8,334 nucleotides of DNA from JBHJHK01 sp050330975 (GTDB lineage Bacteria > Pseudomonadota > Gammaproteobacteria > Competibacterales > Competibacteraceae), in assembly GCA_050330975.1 (NCBI GenBank), contig JBHJHK010000494.1, positions 1 through 8,334 of the forward strand. Direction: 5' to 3'. This document shows positions 1 through 6,154 of this stretch, piece by piece. The notes under the pieces are model-generated. The model was given only the letters and a program-made list of their open reading frames with translations. It was not told the origin of the DNA and made no database searches. The translations under genes and the position numbers were made by a program. Numbering within the stretch: the first letter of the stretch is position 1; every line of letters begins with the position of its first letter.

Positions 1-1
1 A

Positions 2-406
2 GAGCAACTCCAAAAAAAATACCCCGGAGCGACCACCTTTACCTTCGGCGACAGCCCAGCCCTTTGTCGCGAGCTCTTGGCGCTGGTGCGAGCTGGCAAA
101 AAAACCGCTACTTGTGAAGCGTGGCACAGGTACGCCTCCAACGCCGAGGCGTTGCCCACGGTGGGACGCCGGGATATCGCCTTGCATTGGGATGGGCGTC
201 CGGCGTTGGTGATCGAGACCCTAGCAGTGGCCCTGGTGAAGTATTGCGATGTCGACGAGGCCTTCGCCCTGGCGGAGGGCGAGAACGACACACTGGCGGG
301 TTGGCGCGACGACCATCGGCGCTACTTTGAGCGCAATGGCGGCTTTTCCCCCGAGATGCTGCTGGTGTGCGAGCGCTTTAGGCTAGTGGAGGACTTGGGG
401 GGTTGA
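2..406 (+). CDS. ASCH-domain protein (YhfF-like), 5' end outside window
   Basis: The frame is open from the first base of the window, so the gene begins upstream; 134 codons are visible before TGA. The TTG at 77 is internal, because the preceding 25 codons (including YPGATTFTFGDSPALCRELL) fit the family. The motif AGKKTAT followed by CEAWHRY is the GKKT...Y signature of the ASCH fold, a PUA-like beta barrel predicted to bind RNA or nucleotides. The stretch GRRDIALHWDGRPALVIET and the later EGENDTLAGWRDDHRRYF match the YhfF-type (COG4405) arrangement, where a conserved acidic/W segment precedes the C-terminal strand. The family is cytosolic and its biological role is poorly defined; some ASCH proteins are nucleoside-modifying hydrolases, but nothing here shows activity. 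The gene converges on the DUF1127 gene. Family assignment is fairly sure; function is not. Confidence 0.85.
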   Translation, partial: EQLQKKYPGATTFTFGDSPALCRELLALVRAGKKTATCEAWHRYASNAEALPTVGRRDIALHWDGRPALVIETLAVALVKYCDVDEAFALAEGENDTLAGWRDDHRRYFERNGGFSPEMLLVCERFRLVEDLGG

Positions 407-411
407 CGTCG

Positions 412-429
412 GGGGCAAATGGGGCAAAT
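412..429. repeat. 9-bp tandem duplication (GGGGCAAAT x2)
   Basis: GGGGCAAAT occurs at 412-420 and immediately again at 421-429, starting 5 bases after the ASCH stop codon. The core GGCAAAT (423-429) is the reverse complement of ATTTGCC at 501-507, so the second copy could form an outer stem around the 451-490 hairpin. Confidence 0.7.
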
Positions 430-450
430 GGGAAAGGCGTTGGCGAGACA

Positions 451-490
451 GGGCGATCGAATCGCCACCAAAGGGGGGATTCGATCGCCC
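451..490. repeat. Perfect 13-bp inverted repeat (hairpin), 14-nt loop
   Basis: GGGCGATCGAATC at 451-463 is the exact reverse complement of GATTCGATCGCCC at 478-490. Further partial pairings lie outside it: GCGAG 444-448 with CTCGC 509-513, and GGCAAAT 423-429 with ATTTGCC 501-507. In RNA this would be a stable stem from either strand. The base after the right arm is A-rich on the plus strand and no T tract follows on the minus strand, so it is not a textbook intrinsic terminator. It could be an mRNA-stabilising 3' structure, a REP-like element or a protein site. Confidence 0.8.
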
Positions 491-514
491 AAAACCGGCG
501 ATTTGCCGCTCGCA

Positions 515-532
515 TGGCCGCTGTGGCCGCTG
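515..532. repeat. 9-bp tandem duplication (TGGCCGCTG x2)
   Basis: TGGCCGCTG occurs at 515-523 and again at 524-532, followed by the partial copy TGGGC. It mirrors the 412-429 duplication on the other side of the hairpin: same unit length, different sequence. Confidence 0.7.
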
Positions 533-585
533 TGGGCAAGGAAAAATGTCCCAGTCACAAGCCCCGGCAGTCATCGATGCTCAGC

Positions 586-885
586 TCAATGTCGCTTGAG
601 GTCGATGGACTGCCAGAACCAGCGATGGACTTCCTTGCGCACGGCGTGGGGCTCCAGGCCGATATCGCTGATGAGATTGTCCGGCAACATCGCCAATTCG
701 TTGCGGGTCTTGTAGTTGTGGTTCCACTGGGCGATAACGTGCCCCAGATACCCCACCGCGTCACCAGCACTCCGCACCACGGCGTAGGCGGCGTTGGCAA
801 ACACGTGGCTAAACGAGGAGCTATTCACCCGAACGATGGACAGCACCGCGTTGGACAACCCGTGTTGAGTGTTTACATTGTTCAT
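586..885 (-). CDS. DUF1127 domain-containing protein
   Basis: A 99-residue protein. The C-terminal part, about residues 52-92, is the DUF1127 helix pair: a basic/aromatic lead-in (QWNHNYKTRNEL), then LAMLPDNLISDIGLEP, then a final helix carrying RKEVHRWFWQ. The N-terminal half (residues 1-50) is Ser/Ala/Val-rich, unlike the Arg-rich heads of many short DUF1127 proteins, and I recognise no domain in it. DUF1127 proteins are small, basic and cytosolic; in some alphaproteobacteria they have been linked to RNA turnover or to phosphate and carbon metabolism, but no general role is settled. The ATG at 885 is supported by a ribosome-binding site, AGAGGT, 7 nt upstream. It is transcribed towards the ASCH gene and probably stands alone. 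Confidence 0.85.
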   Translation of the reverse strand: MNNVNTQHGLSNAVLSIVRVNSSSFSHVFANAAYAVVRSAGDAVGYLGHVIAQWNHNYKTRNELAMLPDNLISDIGLEPHAVRKEVHRWFWQSIDLKRH

Positions 886-892
886 GACCCTT

Positions 893-898
893 ACCTCT
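893..898 (-). promoter_or_regulatory. Ribosome-binding site of the DUF1127 gene
   Basis: On the minus strand AGAGGT lies 7 nt before the ATG at 885. It fixes the start of the DUF1127 gene. Confidence 0.7.
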
Positions 899-901
899 AT
901 C

Positions 902-977
902 TTGTAAGTCCTAGCTTACTCCACTGATCGTCACCGGGAGGTGGCGACGCTTTAAAGCTACCCCTCGCGACTTACAA
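902..977. repeat. 9-bp inverted repeat flanking the presumed DUF1127 promoter
   Basis: TTGTAAGTC at 902-910 is exactly matched by its reverse complement GACTTACAA at 969-977, with 58 bp between. One arm lies just upstream of the DUF1127 ribosome-binding site and the other about 90 bp upstream of its start codon, so the pair brackets the likely promoter. This spacing suits two operator half-sites or a large stem better than a simple hairpin. No regulator can be named. Confidence 0.5.
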
Positions 978-999
978 ATCCATTTCGGGTAAGGGCTGT

Positions 1000-1019
1000 T
1001 CGGTTACCGATGTAACCGA
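1000..1019. repeat. 8-bp perfect hairpin (TCGGTTAC-CGAT-GTAACCGA)
   Basis: TCGGTTAC at 1000-1007 pairs exactly with GTAACCGA at 1012-1019 around a 4-base CGAT centre. It lies about 115 bp upstream of the DUF1127 start and could be an operator dyad or a small RNA stem. Confidence 0.55.
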
Positions 1020-1369
1020 GGCCCATCTGAAATACTCAGCTGTGGCGGCTCGCCGGGGATTCCTGGAAACACAGCGGGAGCGCGGTCCCCAACCGACACC
1101 GAGGATACTCCCCCTGGTGACCACCCACCGCGAAACTCCCCGGCCCCGGCAAGGCCGAAGTCATTCGATAGAGCAATCCAACAGCGTCCCCCAACGCACA
1201 CCTTCGTTTCTGCTGACGGGAGACTCATCCCATGTGCTTGGATTCATGGCAGTACCCCCTATCGGGGCGGCCTGATGCGGTGAGGGTCTACACGTGTTAA
1301 AGCCCATGGTCGAGCCCGCCGAAATCGCCCGAGCGGCGCTGTTTTTGCTACCCAAAGCCCCCACCACCC

Positions 1370-1762
1370 CTATCCCCGGGACCCTTGGCCCTTCTTGAAG
1401 TGACTCGCCACCGCGTCCAGCAAGGCGGCACGGGCAAAGGGTTTGGCCAGGCACTGGCGGGCATTGACAGCACGGGCCACATCCAGACCCAAACCGCCGA
1501 CAAACCCCCCGGACACGGCGATGACGGGGGTGTGGGGATGAGCTTGGATCCAGGCGATGACCGCCTCCCCCTCCCCCGCCTCGAGGATGAGGGCGTCGGT
1601 GACGATCCCATCAAACGAAGTCTGACGCAGTGTTCCCAAGGCCTCGGCCGCCGTAGAAGCCCAAGCGACCTGCCAGCCCGCCGCCTCGAGCCATTCGACG
1701 ATCAACTCCCCCAACAAATCGTCGTCGTCCACCACCAGAATCGATCCCAAATGGCCCGACAT
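1370..1762 (-). CDS. Stand-alone receiver-domain response regulator
   Basis: A 130-residue protein made of one CheY-like receiver and no output domain. Visible landmarks are the acidic pocket D12-D15 (ILVVDDDD), phospho-acceptor D56 (GIVTDALIL), the switch residue S84 (PVIAVSGG) and K107 (CLAKPF). The usual Pro after the phospho-acceptor (D-x-x-MP) is absent. The AVSGG...LAKPF pattern is typical of single-domain receivers encoded beside sensor kinases, which act as phosphate carriers, sinks or allosteric partners. I place the start at the ATG 5 nt after the TGA of the OmpR-type gene, so translation is probably coupled; the frame stays open further upstream but there it only overlaps that gene. 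It ends in TAG at normal domain length. Confidence 0.85.
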   Translation of the reverse strand: MSGHLGSILVVDDDDLLGELIVEWLEAAGWQVAWASTAAEALGTLRQTSFDGIVTDALILEAGEGEAVIAWIQAHPHTPVIAVSGGFVGGLGLDVARAVNARQCLAKPFARAALLDAVASHFKKGQGSRG

Positions 1763-1767
1763 GTCGG

Positions 1768-2508
1768 TCACAGCGCCTGGACCGGAACGGCGAAGCGGTA
1801 GCCCATCCCCCGCTCGGTGACGATCAACCTGGGCTCCCGGGGGTTGGTCTCCAGTTTGCGGCGCAAGCGCAGAATCTGGACGTCGATACTGCGATCGAAG
1901 ACCTCGTCGCTGTGGAGGCGACTCAACTCCAAGAGTTGGTCGCGGCTCAACACCCGCAAGGGCGCCCGGAGAAAGGCACACAGGAGGTTGAATTCCCCGA
2001 CGGTGAGGATGATCTCGTCTCCGCTGGGGGTCGACAAGCGCCGAGTGGCCAAATTGAGTTCAAACCCCCCAAAGCGATAGGCCCGCTGCCCCACAGAAGG
2101 CTTGGCCACCACCTCGGGCGGGGGGGCCACCCGGCGCAATATCGCCTTGATCCGGGCCAGCAACTCCCGGGGGCTAAAGGGCTTGGTGAGGTAGTCGTCG
2201 GCCCCGAGCTCCAGGCCAATAACGCGATCCACTTCGTCTTTGAGGCCGGTGAGCATAATGATGGGAATCGTCGAGTGTTGGCGCAACCGCCGCGCCAGGG
2301 TCAAACCATCGTCCCCGGGCAATTTGATGTCGAGGATCAAAAGATCCACGGCTTCACGCGCTAGAATTTCCCCTAGGCCATCGCCATCGCCCAAACAGGT
2401 CACCCTAAAATCATGCTGGACCAGGTAGTCACCCACCAACTGGCGGATGGCAGCATCGTCATCAACGACTACAATATGGGGCTTGACTCCCGTTACAGAG
2501 TGATTCAT
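1768..2508 (-). CDS. OmpR-family response regulator (receiver + winged helix)
   Basis: A 246-residue DNA-binding response regulator. The N-terminal receiver shows acidic residues D16-D18 (IVVVDDD), phospho-acceptor D60 (LLILDIKLPG), T87 (IIMLTG) and K109 (YLTKPFSP). The C-terminal OmpR/PhoB winged helix contains EFNLLCAFL, the recognition-helix region FDRSIDVQILRLRRKL and the wing VTERGMGYRFA. All residues for phosphorylation and DNA contact look normal, so it should be active. I chose the ATG at 2508 because it begins shortly before the first beta strand and sits about 24 nt after the predicted transcription start; an ATG at 2523 would leave only about 9 nt of leader, and longer versions to 2643 add a non-homologous tail. 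Neither ATG has a strong ribosome-binding site. It leads the two-gene minus-strand unit and is divergent from the two kinase genes, its likely partners. It resembles the OmpR/TorR branch, but target genes are unknown. Confidence 0.9.
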   Translation of the reverse strand: MNHSVTGVKPHIVVVDDDAAIRQLVGDYLVQHDFRVTCLGDGDGLGEILAREAVDLLILDIKLPGDDGLTLARRLRQHSTIPIIMLTGLKDEVDRVIGLELGADDYLTKPFSPRELLARIKAILRRVAPPPEVVAKPSVGQRAYRFGGFELNLATRRLSTPSGDEIILTVGEFNLLCAFLRAPLRVLSRDQLLELSRLHSDEVFDRSIDVQILRLRRKLETNPREPRLIVTERGMGYRFAVPVQAL

Positions 2509-2538
2509 TGAGTGTGGGGACATGGCGTTTGAATTTCG

Positions 2539-2567
2539 AGTATAGCTAGGGCGTCGAGGCGACCCAA
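2539..2567 (-). promoter_or_regulatory. Predicted sigma-70 promoter of the response-regulator pair
   Basis: On the minus strand TTGGGT (2567-2562) and TATACT (2544-2539) are separated by 17 bp. The -10 matches the consensus at 5 of 6 positions and the -35 at 3 of 6. Transcription would start near 2532, giving a leader of about 24 nt to the ATG at 2508. Confidence 0.5.
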
Positions 2568-2630
2568 GCGGGCCAAGCCCAGGGCCAGGCCCCACCAGGC
2601 AACGGTTACGACTGCAAAATAGCCGCCCGA

Positions 2631-2644
2631 GATGACACATCATC
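2631..2644. promoter_or_regulatory. Short dyad in the divergent control region
   Basis: GATGA (2631-2635) and TCATC (2640-2644) form a perfect 5-bp dyad around CACA. It overlaps a possible plus-strand -35 (ATGACA, 2632-2637), for which I find no well-spaced -10. It lies between the divergent response-regulator and kinase genes, where an autoregulatory site would be expected, but an arm this short may be chance. Confidence 0.25.
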
Positions 2645-2703
2645 GTAACAATCCGGCTTTATTTCTACCCCCATGGCCCCTGACTAATGGTGGCGGGGGC
2701 GCC

Positions 2704-2708
2704 AGGAG
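2704..2708 (+). promoter_or_regulatory. Ribosome-binding site deciding the hybrid-kinase start
   Basis: AGGAG lies 11 nt before the ATG at 2720. The upstream in-frame ATG at 2687 has no purine-rich site before it, so 2720 is preferred; the difference is 11 residues and affects no domain. Confidence 0.5.
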
Positions 2709-2719
2709 ATCCGCAGGGG

Positions 2720-3928
2720 ATGGTTAAGCACTGGGATGACCCCCAACTCAAACTGGAGACCCTCAACGCCCTAGGTGGGGGTATTGCCCACGAGTTCAAC
2801 AACTTGTTGGGGGTAGTCACGGGCTACACCGAGGTGGCCCTAGAAGAACTCGGCGCGCGAGAACCCAAGGTGGCCAAGCGGCTCCAGGCGGTCCTCGAGG
2901 CCACGCGCCGGGCAGAGACCCTCGCCAACCAGATCCTGGCCTTTAGCCATCACCACAGCGATGGCCGCTTGCCCTTGCTGGTGCAACCCCTACTCCGGGC
3001 GGTCCTCAAGGGGGTGCGCTGCGGCCTCGGCGACGAGGTGCGACTGCGCTCGCGCCTGGAGGCCGCCCAGGCGCTGGTCATGGCCGACCCCTACCAACTC
3101 CACCATCTGTTGCAGCAGCTCCTGGGGGGCGTGGCGGCCACGGTAAGACCGGGAGGGCGCTTCACCGTGGCCCTGGAACCGGTGCCGGCCGTGGGCCGAG
3201 GCCAAACCGCCAGTGCCTTGCCCTTGGGGCGCTTTTTGCGCCTCACCGTGGCCGCCGCCGGCGGGATTAGACCCCCCGAAGTCCCCCCCGCCCTCCTAGA
3301 GGGCTGGGATCAGAGGGTGGATACCGCCACGACCCTTGGGGCTTTGGGCGGCGAAGCCTCGGCCCTCAAGCCCTGGGGTTCCCTGTGGCGGATTGCCGCC
3401 GAGCACGGTGGTCGCTACGCTTTCCACGAGGACGCCGAGGGCTTCGCCCTGGTCCTCTACTTGCCCCAGGCCAGGGATACCGACGCCGAAGGCAAAGACG
3501 CCGTCGCCGTCCAAGGGCGTGGGGAAACGGTGCTCTGGCTCGACGACGAACCCCCCTTGGTGGAACTGGGGGAGGAAATGCTCGCCGCCTTGGGCTACGA
3601 ACCGGTGGGTTTTACCTCCAGCAGCGCCGCCCTGGAGGCCTTTTGCGCCGACCCCCAGCGCTTTGACGTGGTGCTCACCGACGAGCGCATGCCAGGCCTC
3701 ACCGGCACTCAGCTCGCCGCCCGGCTGCGGGCCCTGCGCCCGGATTTGCCGGTCATCTTGGTGACGGGCTACGGTGGACCCTTGTTGGATCAACGGGTCC
3801 AACAGTCTGGTGTTTGTACCGTGCTCACCAAACCCCTGCGCACCAAACCCCTGGCTACCGCCCTCAAAACGGCCCTGGAGAACTGTGCCGCCCCCCTGGG
3901 TGCAGAGGTCCTCGACGAGCGGGGCTAG
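2720..3928 (+). CDS. Hybrid histidine-kinase homologue with degenerate ATPase domain
   Basis: A 402-residue soluble protein with no membrane segment and no sensor domain. Residues about 5-75 are a HisKA-type dimerisation domain with phospho-acceptor H24 in GGIAHEFNNLL. Residues about 87-250 align with a HATPase_c domain of the HEFNN class (MADPYQLHHLLQQLL...GGRFTV...LRLTV...AAEHGGRY...ALVLYLP), but the ATP-binding residues are gone: the N-box Asn is G137, the Asp of DTGxGI is replaced in VAAAGGI (about A179), and neither a FEPFFTTK box nor a GTGxGLS box is present. Residues about 269-390 are a normal receiver: D275/D276, phospho-acceptor D321 (VVLTDERMPG), T349 and K371. It is therefore unlikely to autophosphorylate, but could still be phosphorylated on H24 or D321 by another kinase. 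The frame is continuous and shifted frames do not restore the motifs. It lies 96 bp upstream of the intact kinase gene and ends in TAG. Confidence 0.85.
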   Translation: MVKHWDDPQLKLETLNALGGGIAHEFNNLLGVVTGYTEVALEELGAREPKVAKRLQAVLEATRRAETLANQILAFSHHHSDGRLPLLVQPLLRAVLKGVRCGLGDEVRLRSRLEAAQALVMADPYQLHHLLQQLLGGVAATVRPGGRFTVALEPVPAVGRGQTASALPLGRFLRLTVAAAGGIRPPEVPPALLEGWDQRVDTATTLGALGGEASALKPWGSLWRIAAEHGGRYAFHEDAEGFALVLYLPQARDTDAEGKDAVAVQGRGETVLWLDDEPPLVELGEEMLAALGYEPVGFTSSSAALEAFCADPQRFDVVLTDERMPGLTGTQLAARLRALRPDLPVILVTGYGGPLLDQRVQQSGVCTVLTKPLRTKPLATALKTALENCAAPLGAEVLDERG

Positions 3929-3995
3929 CCAAGGGCAGGGCTTGGTCAGCACACCCAGGGCCCCAAACCCCAATAACCCCCTTACTGCCGCTGTG

Positions 3996-4009
3996 GTCCC
4001 CATGGGGAC
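3996..4009. promoter_or_regulatory. Perfect 14-bp palindrome GTCCCCATGGGGAC
   Basis: The site is fully symmetrical with no spacer, centred between 4002 and 4003, and ends 4 bp before the GAGAGG ribosome-binding site of the membrane kinase gene. A zero-loop palindrome cannot fold tightly as an RNA hairpin, which favours a dimeric protein site, or chance in a GC-rich genome. No known operator is recognised. Confidence 0.4.
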
Positions 4010-4013
4010 GCAA

Positions 4014-4019
4014 GAGAGG
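4014..4019 (+). promoter_or_regulatory. Ribosome-binding site of the membrane sensor kinase
   Basis: GAGAGG lies 5 nt before GTG at 4025 and only 2 nt before TTG at 4022, so GTG is the likelier start. Confidence 0.55.
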
Positions 4020-4024
4020 TCTTG

Positions 4025-6145
4025 GTGAATGCCTCGTCCCCTGGGTCCGTCGTTGACGCCACCCCTGCTCGGGCCTTTATCCAGCGCGCCCTTCTCCCGG
4101 TGGGACTGGGCATTGCCGGGGTGGTCATGGCCGCGACCCTGGCGAGCTATTACCAGATCGTCGAAGGCCTCAAGGCCCAGACTCTGACCCAGCTCGCTAG
4201 CCATGTCGAACAGCGCAGCGCCCTGGCGAGCGCCCCGTTCACCCTGGCCCAGGACAACCTGCACCACTTGGCTACCTCCTACCGAGAGGCCTTGCAAACC
4301 CAAGAGTCAGTGGAGGATTTTGCCACCCTGTTCGAGGCCCACAGCGACGGCAGCCAGCGGCTGCGGGAGCCCTTGTTCCAGCGCCATAGCCTCACCGGCT
4401 ACGTCCCCCAGTCCAGCGACCTCGAGGGAGATTTGCCCCGGCGACTGGCGGTGGGGACGGCGGTGCTGGCCCAATATGGTCCCCCCTGGCGCCACCAGTT
4501 TGTCAACCTCTATCTCACTAGTCCCCGGGGTGTGCTGATGTATTGGCCCCACCACCCCTGGGCCCTCCACGCCGACCATGGGCAAATCCAGGCCCAGTTG
4601 GCCCTGCGAAACTCCGCCGCCGATACCGACCCCTCCCCTCCCCTCGGGGGGGCGCCACTCGCTGGCTCGCCGCCGGCCAACACCCCTCGCTGGTCGGCGC
4701 CTTTCTTCGACGAGGGCGTCGATGACTGGCTGGTTTCGGTCAGCTACTCCGTTTTGGACGATGGCGACCCCTTGGCCGTCGGCCACGACGTCGCCCTGGC
4801 CCCCCTGATCCAAGGCGCCCTGGACGACGCCCTGGCGGGGGCCTACAACGTCTTAGTCGGCAGCGACGGCCGCCTCAACGCCCACCCCCGACACATGGAG
4901 GCCATCAAAGGAGCCAAGGGCCAGCTGACCCTCGACGACATCGACGATCCCCCCCTGAGGGCCCTGGCGACCCTGGCCTCGCTGGAGGAGACGGTGGTGT
5001 TGACGGCTCCTGGGGATAGTTGGTTGGCCGTGAGCCCCCTGGCGGGCCCCCATTGGTGGTGGGTCACCGTCTATCCCAAGGCAATCCTCAGCGCCACGGC
5101 CCAAGGCAGCGCTTTGCCGATTGTGTGGCTGGGTGGTTTGGTAATGCTGGTGGTGTTGGTCATCCTCTACCTCGCCCTCCATCGGCGGGTGGTGGCCCCC
5201 TTGGGGGCTTTGACCGCCCAACTCAAGGGGCGGGAGCGGGCCCTGGAGGACAGGAGTGCCCGCCTGTTTGAGGTCAACGCCAAGCTCAACCGGGAACTGG
5301 AAGAACGCCAGCGGGCCGAGGCCCAGTTGGCCCGCCAGCGGGAGATCATCTACCAGAGCGAAAAGCTCAACGCCCTGGGTTCGCTGTTGGCGGGGGTGGC
5401 CCACGAACTCAACAACCCCCTGTCGGTGGTGGTGGGGCGGGCGGTGATGTTGGAGGAGGCCTTGGGGGACACCCCCCAGGGGAAGGGGATTGCCAAGTTG
5501 CGCCTGGCGGCGGAGCGCTGTGTGCGGATCGTCCGCACCTTTTTGGCCATCGCCCGCCAGACCACCCCCACCCGCCAGCGGGTCGCCATGGCCGACATCG
5601 TCGAAACCGCCCTGGGGCTGGCGAACTACGGCCTGCGGGCCGACGGTATCAAGGTGACTACCTACCTGGCGGCCCCTTTGCCGGATCTTTGGGCCGATGG
5701 CGACCAGCTAGTGCAAGTGTTGGTCAATTTGCTCATCAACGCCCAGCAGGCCATGGCCCACCACGACGGCGAGCGGCGCATCGAGCTGTCGGCAAAGCCC
5801 CTGGATCCCGAGGATGAATCCACCTTGGGTCCGGGGATAGTGGTGACGGTGCGGGACACTGGGCCTGGCATTCCCCCGGAGATCCAGCGGCGGATCTTCG
5901 AGCCCTTTTTTACCACCAAGGCGGCGGGCAAGGGCACTGGGATGGGGCTTTCCGTATGCCACAGCATGGTGAGGAGCCACGGTGGTTCCATTCGGGTGGC
6001 CAATCACCCCCAGGGCGGGGCTCAGTTTGAGATCTTGCTGCCGGTGGGGGACGCCGCCGAGGGTTTCGATGGGGGCGCTGCCGCGCCGGCGCCAGCCGTG
6101 GCGGGCCGGGGGGAACGGATCTTGGTGGTGGACGACGAGGTGTAG
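4025..6145 (+). CDS. Membrane sensor histidine kinase, Cache-like; receiver cut by in-frame TAG
   Basis: A 706-residue product. A transmembrane helix (about 22-43) precedes a roughly 310-residue periplasmic region. Parts of it, such as WSAPFFDEGVDDWLVSVSYS and YNVLVGSDGRLNAHP, resemble double-Cache ligand-binding domains; a Pro/Ala-rich insert sits near 199-222. A second helix (about 364-386) and a coiled coil (about 400-445) lead to HisKA with H460 (AGVAHELNNPLS). The HATPase is complete: N-box N568/N572 (VNLLINAQQAM), DTGPGI with D611, FEPFFTTK and GKGTGMGLS. An Ala/Pro linker then leads to ILVVDDEV, the first strand and acidic pocket of a receiver, where TAG at 6143-6145 stops translation. 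The same frame continues with the rest of the receiver to 6523; read through, the protein would have about 832 residues. The kinase should autophosphorylate, making it the probable phosphate source for this locus. The ligand is unknown. Start choice: GTG 4025, with GAGAGG 5 nt upstream. Confidence 0.9.
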   Translation: MNASSPGSVVDATPARAFIQRALLPVGLGIAGVVMAATLASYYQIVEGLKAQTLTQLASHVEQRSALASAPFTLAQDNLHHLATSYREALQTQESVEDFATLFEAHSDGSQRLREPLFQRHSLTGYVPQSSDLEGDLPRRLAVGTAVLAQYGPPWRHQFVNLYLTSPRGVLMYWPHHPWALHADHGQIQAQLALRNSAADTDPSPPLGGAPLAGSPPANTPRWSAPFFDEGVDDWLVSVSYSVLDDGDPLAVGHDVALAPLIQGALDDALAGAYNVLVGSDGRLNAHPRHMEAIKGAKGQLTLDDIDDPPLRALATLASLEETVVLTAPGDSWLAVSPLAGPHWWWVTVYPKAILSATAQGSALPIVWLGGLVMLVVLVILYLALHRRVVAPLGALTAQLKGRERALEDRSARLFEVNAKLNRELEERQRAEAQLARQREIIYQSEKLNALGSLLAGVAHELNNPLSVVVGRAVMLEEALGDTPQGKGIAKLRLAAERCVRIVRTFLAIARQTTPTRQRVAMADIVETALGLANYGLRADGIKVTTYLAAPLPDLWADGDQLVQVLVNLLINAQQAMAHHDGERRIELSAKPLDPEDESTLGPGIVVTVRDTGPGIPPEIQRRIFEPFFTTKAAGKGTGMGLSVCHSMVRSHGGSIRVANHPQGGAQFEILLPVGDAAEGFDGGAAAPAPAVAGRGERILVVDDEV

Positions 6146-6154
6146 ATCCGGGAT

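Larger units (their letters stand above)
407..585. other. Convergent intergenic region rich in short repeats
   Basis: This gap lies between the stop of the ASCH gene and the stop of the minus-strand DUF1127 gene. No reading frame in it looks like a gene. It holds two 9-bp tandem duplications and a perfect long hairpin, each listed separately. It is the obvious place for transcription from both sides to end, yet no run of T follows the hairpin on either strand. Confidence 0.6.
886..1369. other. 480-bp region without a convincing gene
   Basis: This stretch separates the DUF1127 start from the stop of the stand-alone receiver gene, so it must hold the DUF1127 promoter and the 3' end of the receiver transcript. 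Open frames of 74-97 codons exist on both strands, but none resembles a known protein. Recognisable structures are the 902-977 inverted repeat, the 1000-1019 hairpin, a 28-codon minus-strand frame at 1161-1247 with an upstream G-rich run, and a weak stem (CGCCG 1317-1321 with CGGCG 1334-1338) followed by T5 at 1342-1346 on the plus strand. I recognise no riboswitch or tRNA. Confidence 0.55.
3929..4024 (+). other. Gap between the two kinase genes
   Basis: This 96-bp gap has no reading frame of note and no evident -10/-35 pair. It holds a perfect 14-bp palindrome just before the ribosome-binding site of the membrane kinase. The two kinase genes could share a transcript, with the palindrome acting on the second gene. 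Confidence 0.4.

Noticed and set aside
451..490. Intrinsic terminator
   Set aside because: The stem is strong but no T tract follows it on either strand, so I list it only as an inverted repeat.
451..490. Cyanobacterial HIP1 site (GCGATCGC)
   Set aside because: The sequence reads GCGATCGA and CGATCGCC, not the full octamer, and the gene content does not suggest a cyanobacterium.
1042..1275. 77-codon plus-strand open frame in the 480-bp gap
   Set aside because: It has an Arg/Pro/Thr-rich composition, no similarity I recognise and no good ribosome-binding site.
2523..2643. Longer N-terminus for the OmpR-type regulator (up to 40 more residues)
   Set aside because: The extension is not homologous to any receiver and would cover the predicted promoter at 2539-2567.
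3296..4303. 335-codon minus-strand open frame
   Set aside because: It lies antisense to the pseudo-kinase receiver, the gap and the start of the membrane kinase, has Gly/Gln-rich composition and no recognisable motif; long antisense frames are common in GC-rich DNA.
6143..6145. TAG as a reassigned sense codon (for example pyrrolysine)
   Set aside because: TAG ends at least three other genes here at normal family length (pseudo-kinase at 3926-3928, stand-alone receiver at 1370-1372, LysR gene at 6570-6572), so general reassignment is unlikely; site-specific readthrough is not excluded.
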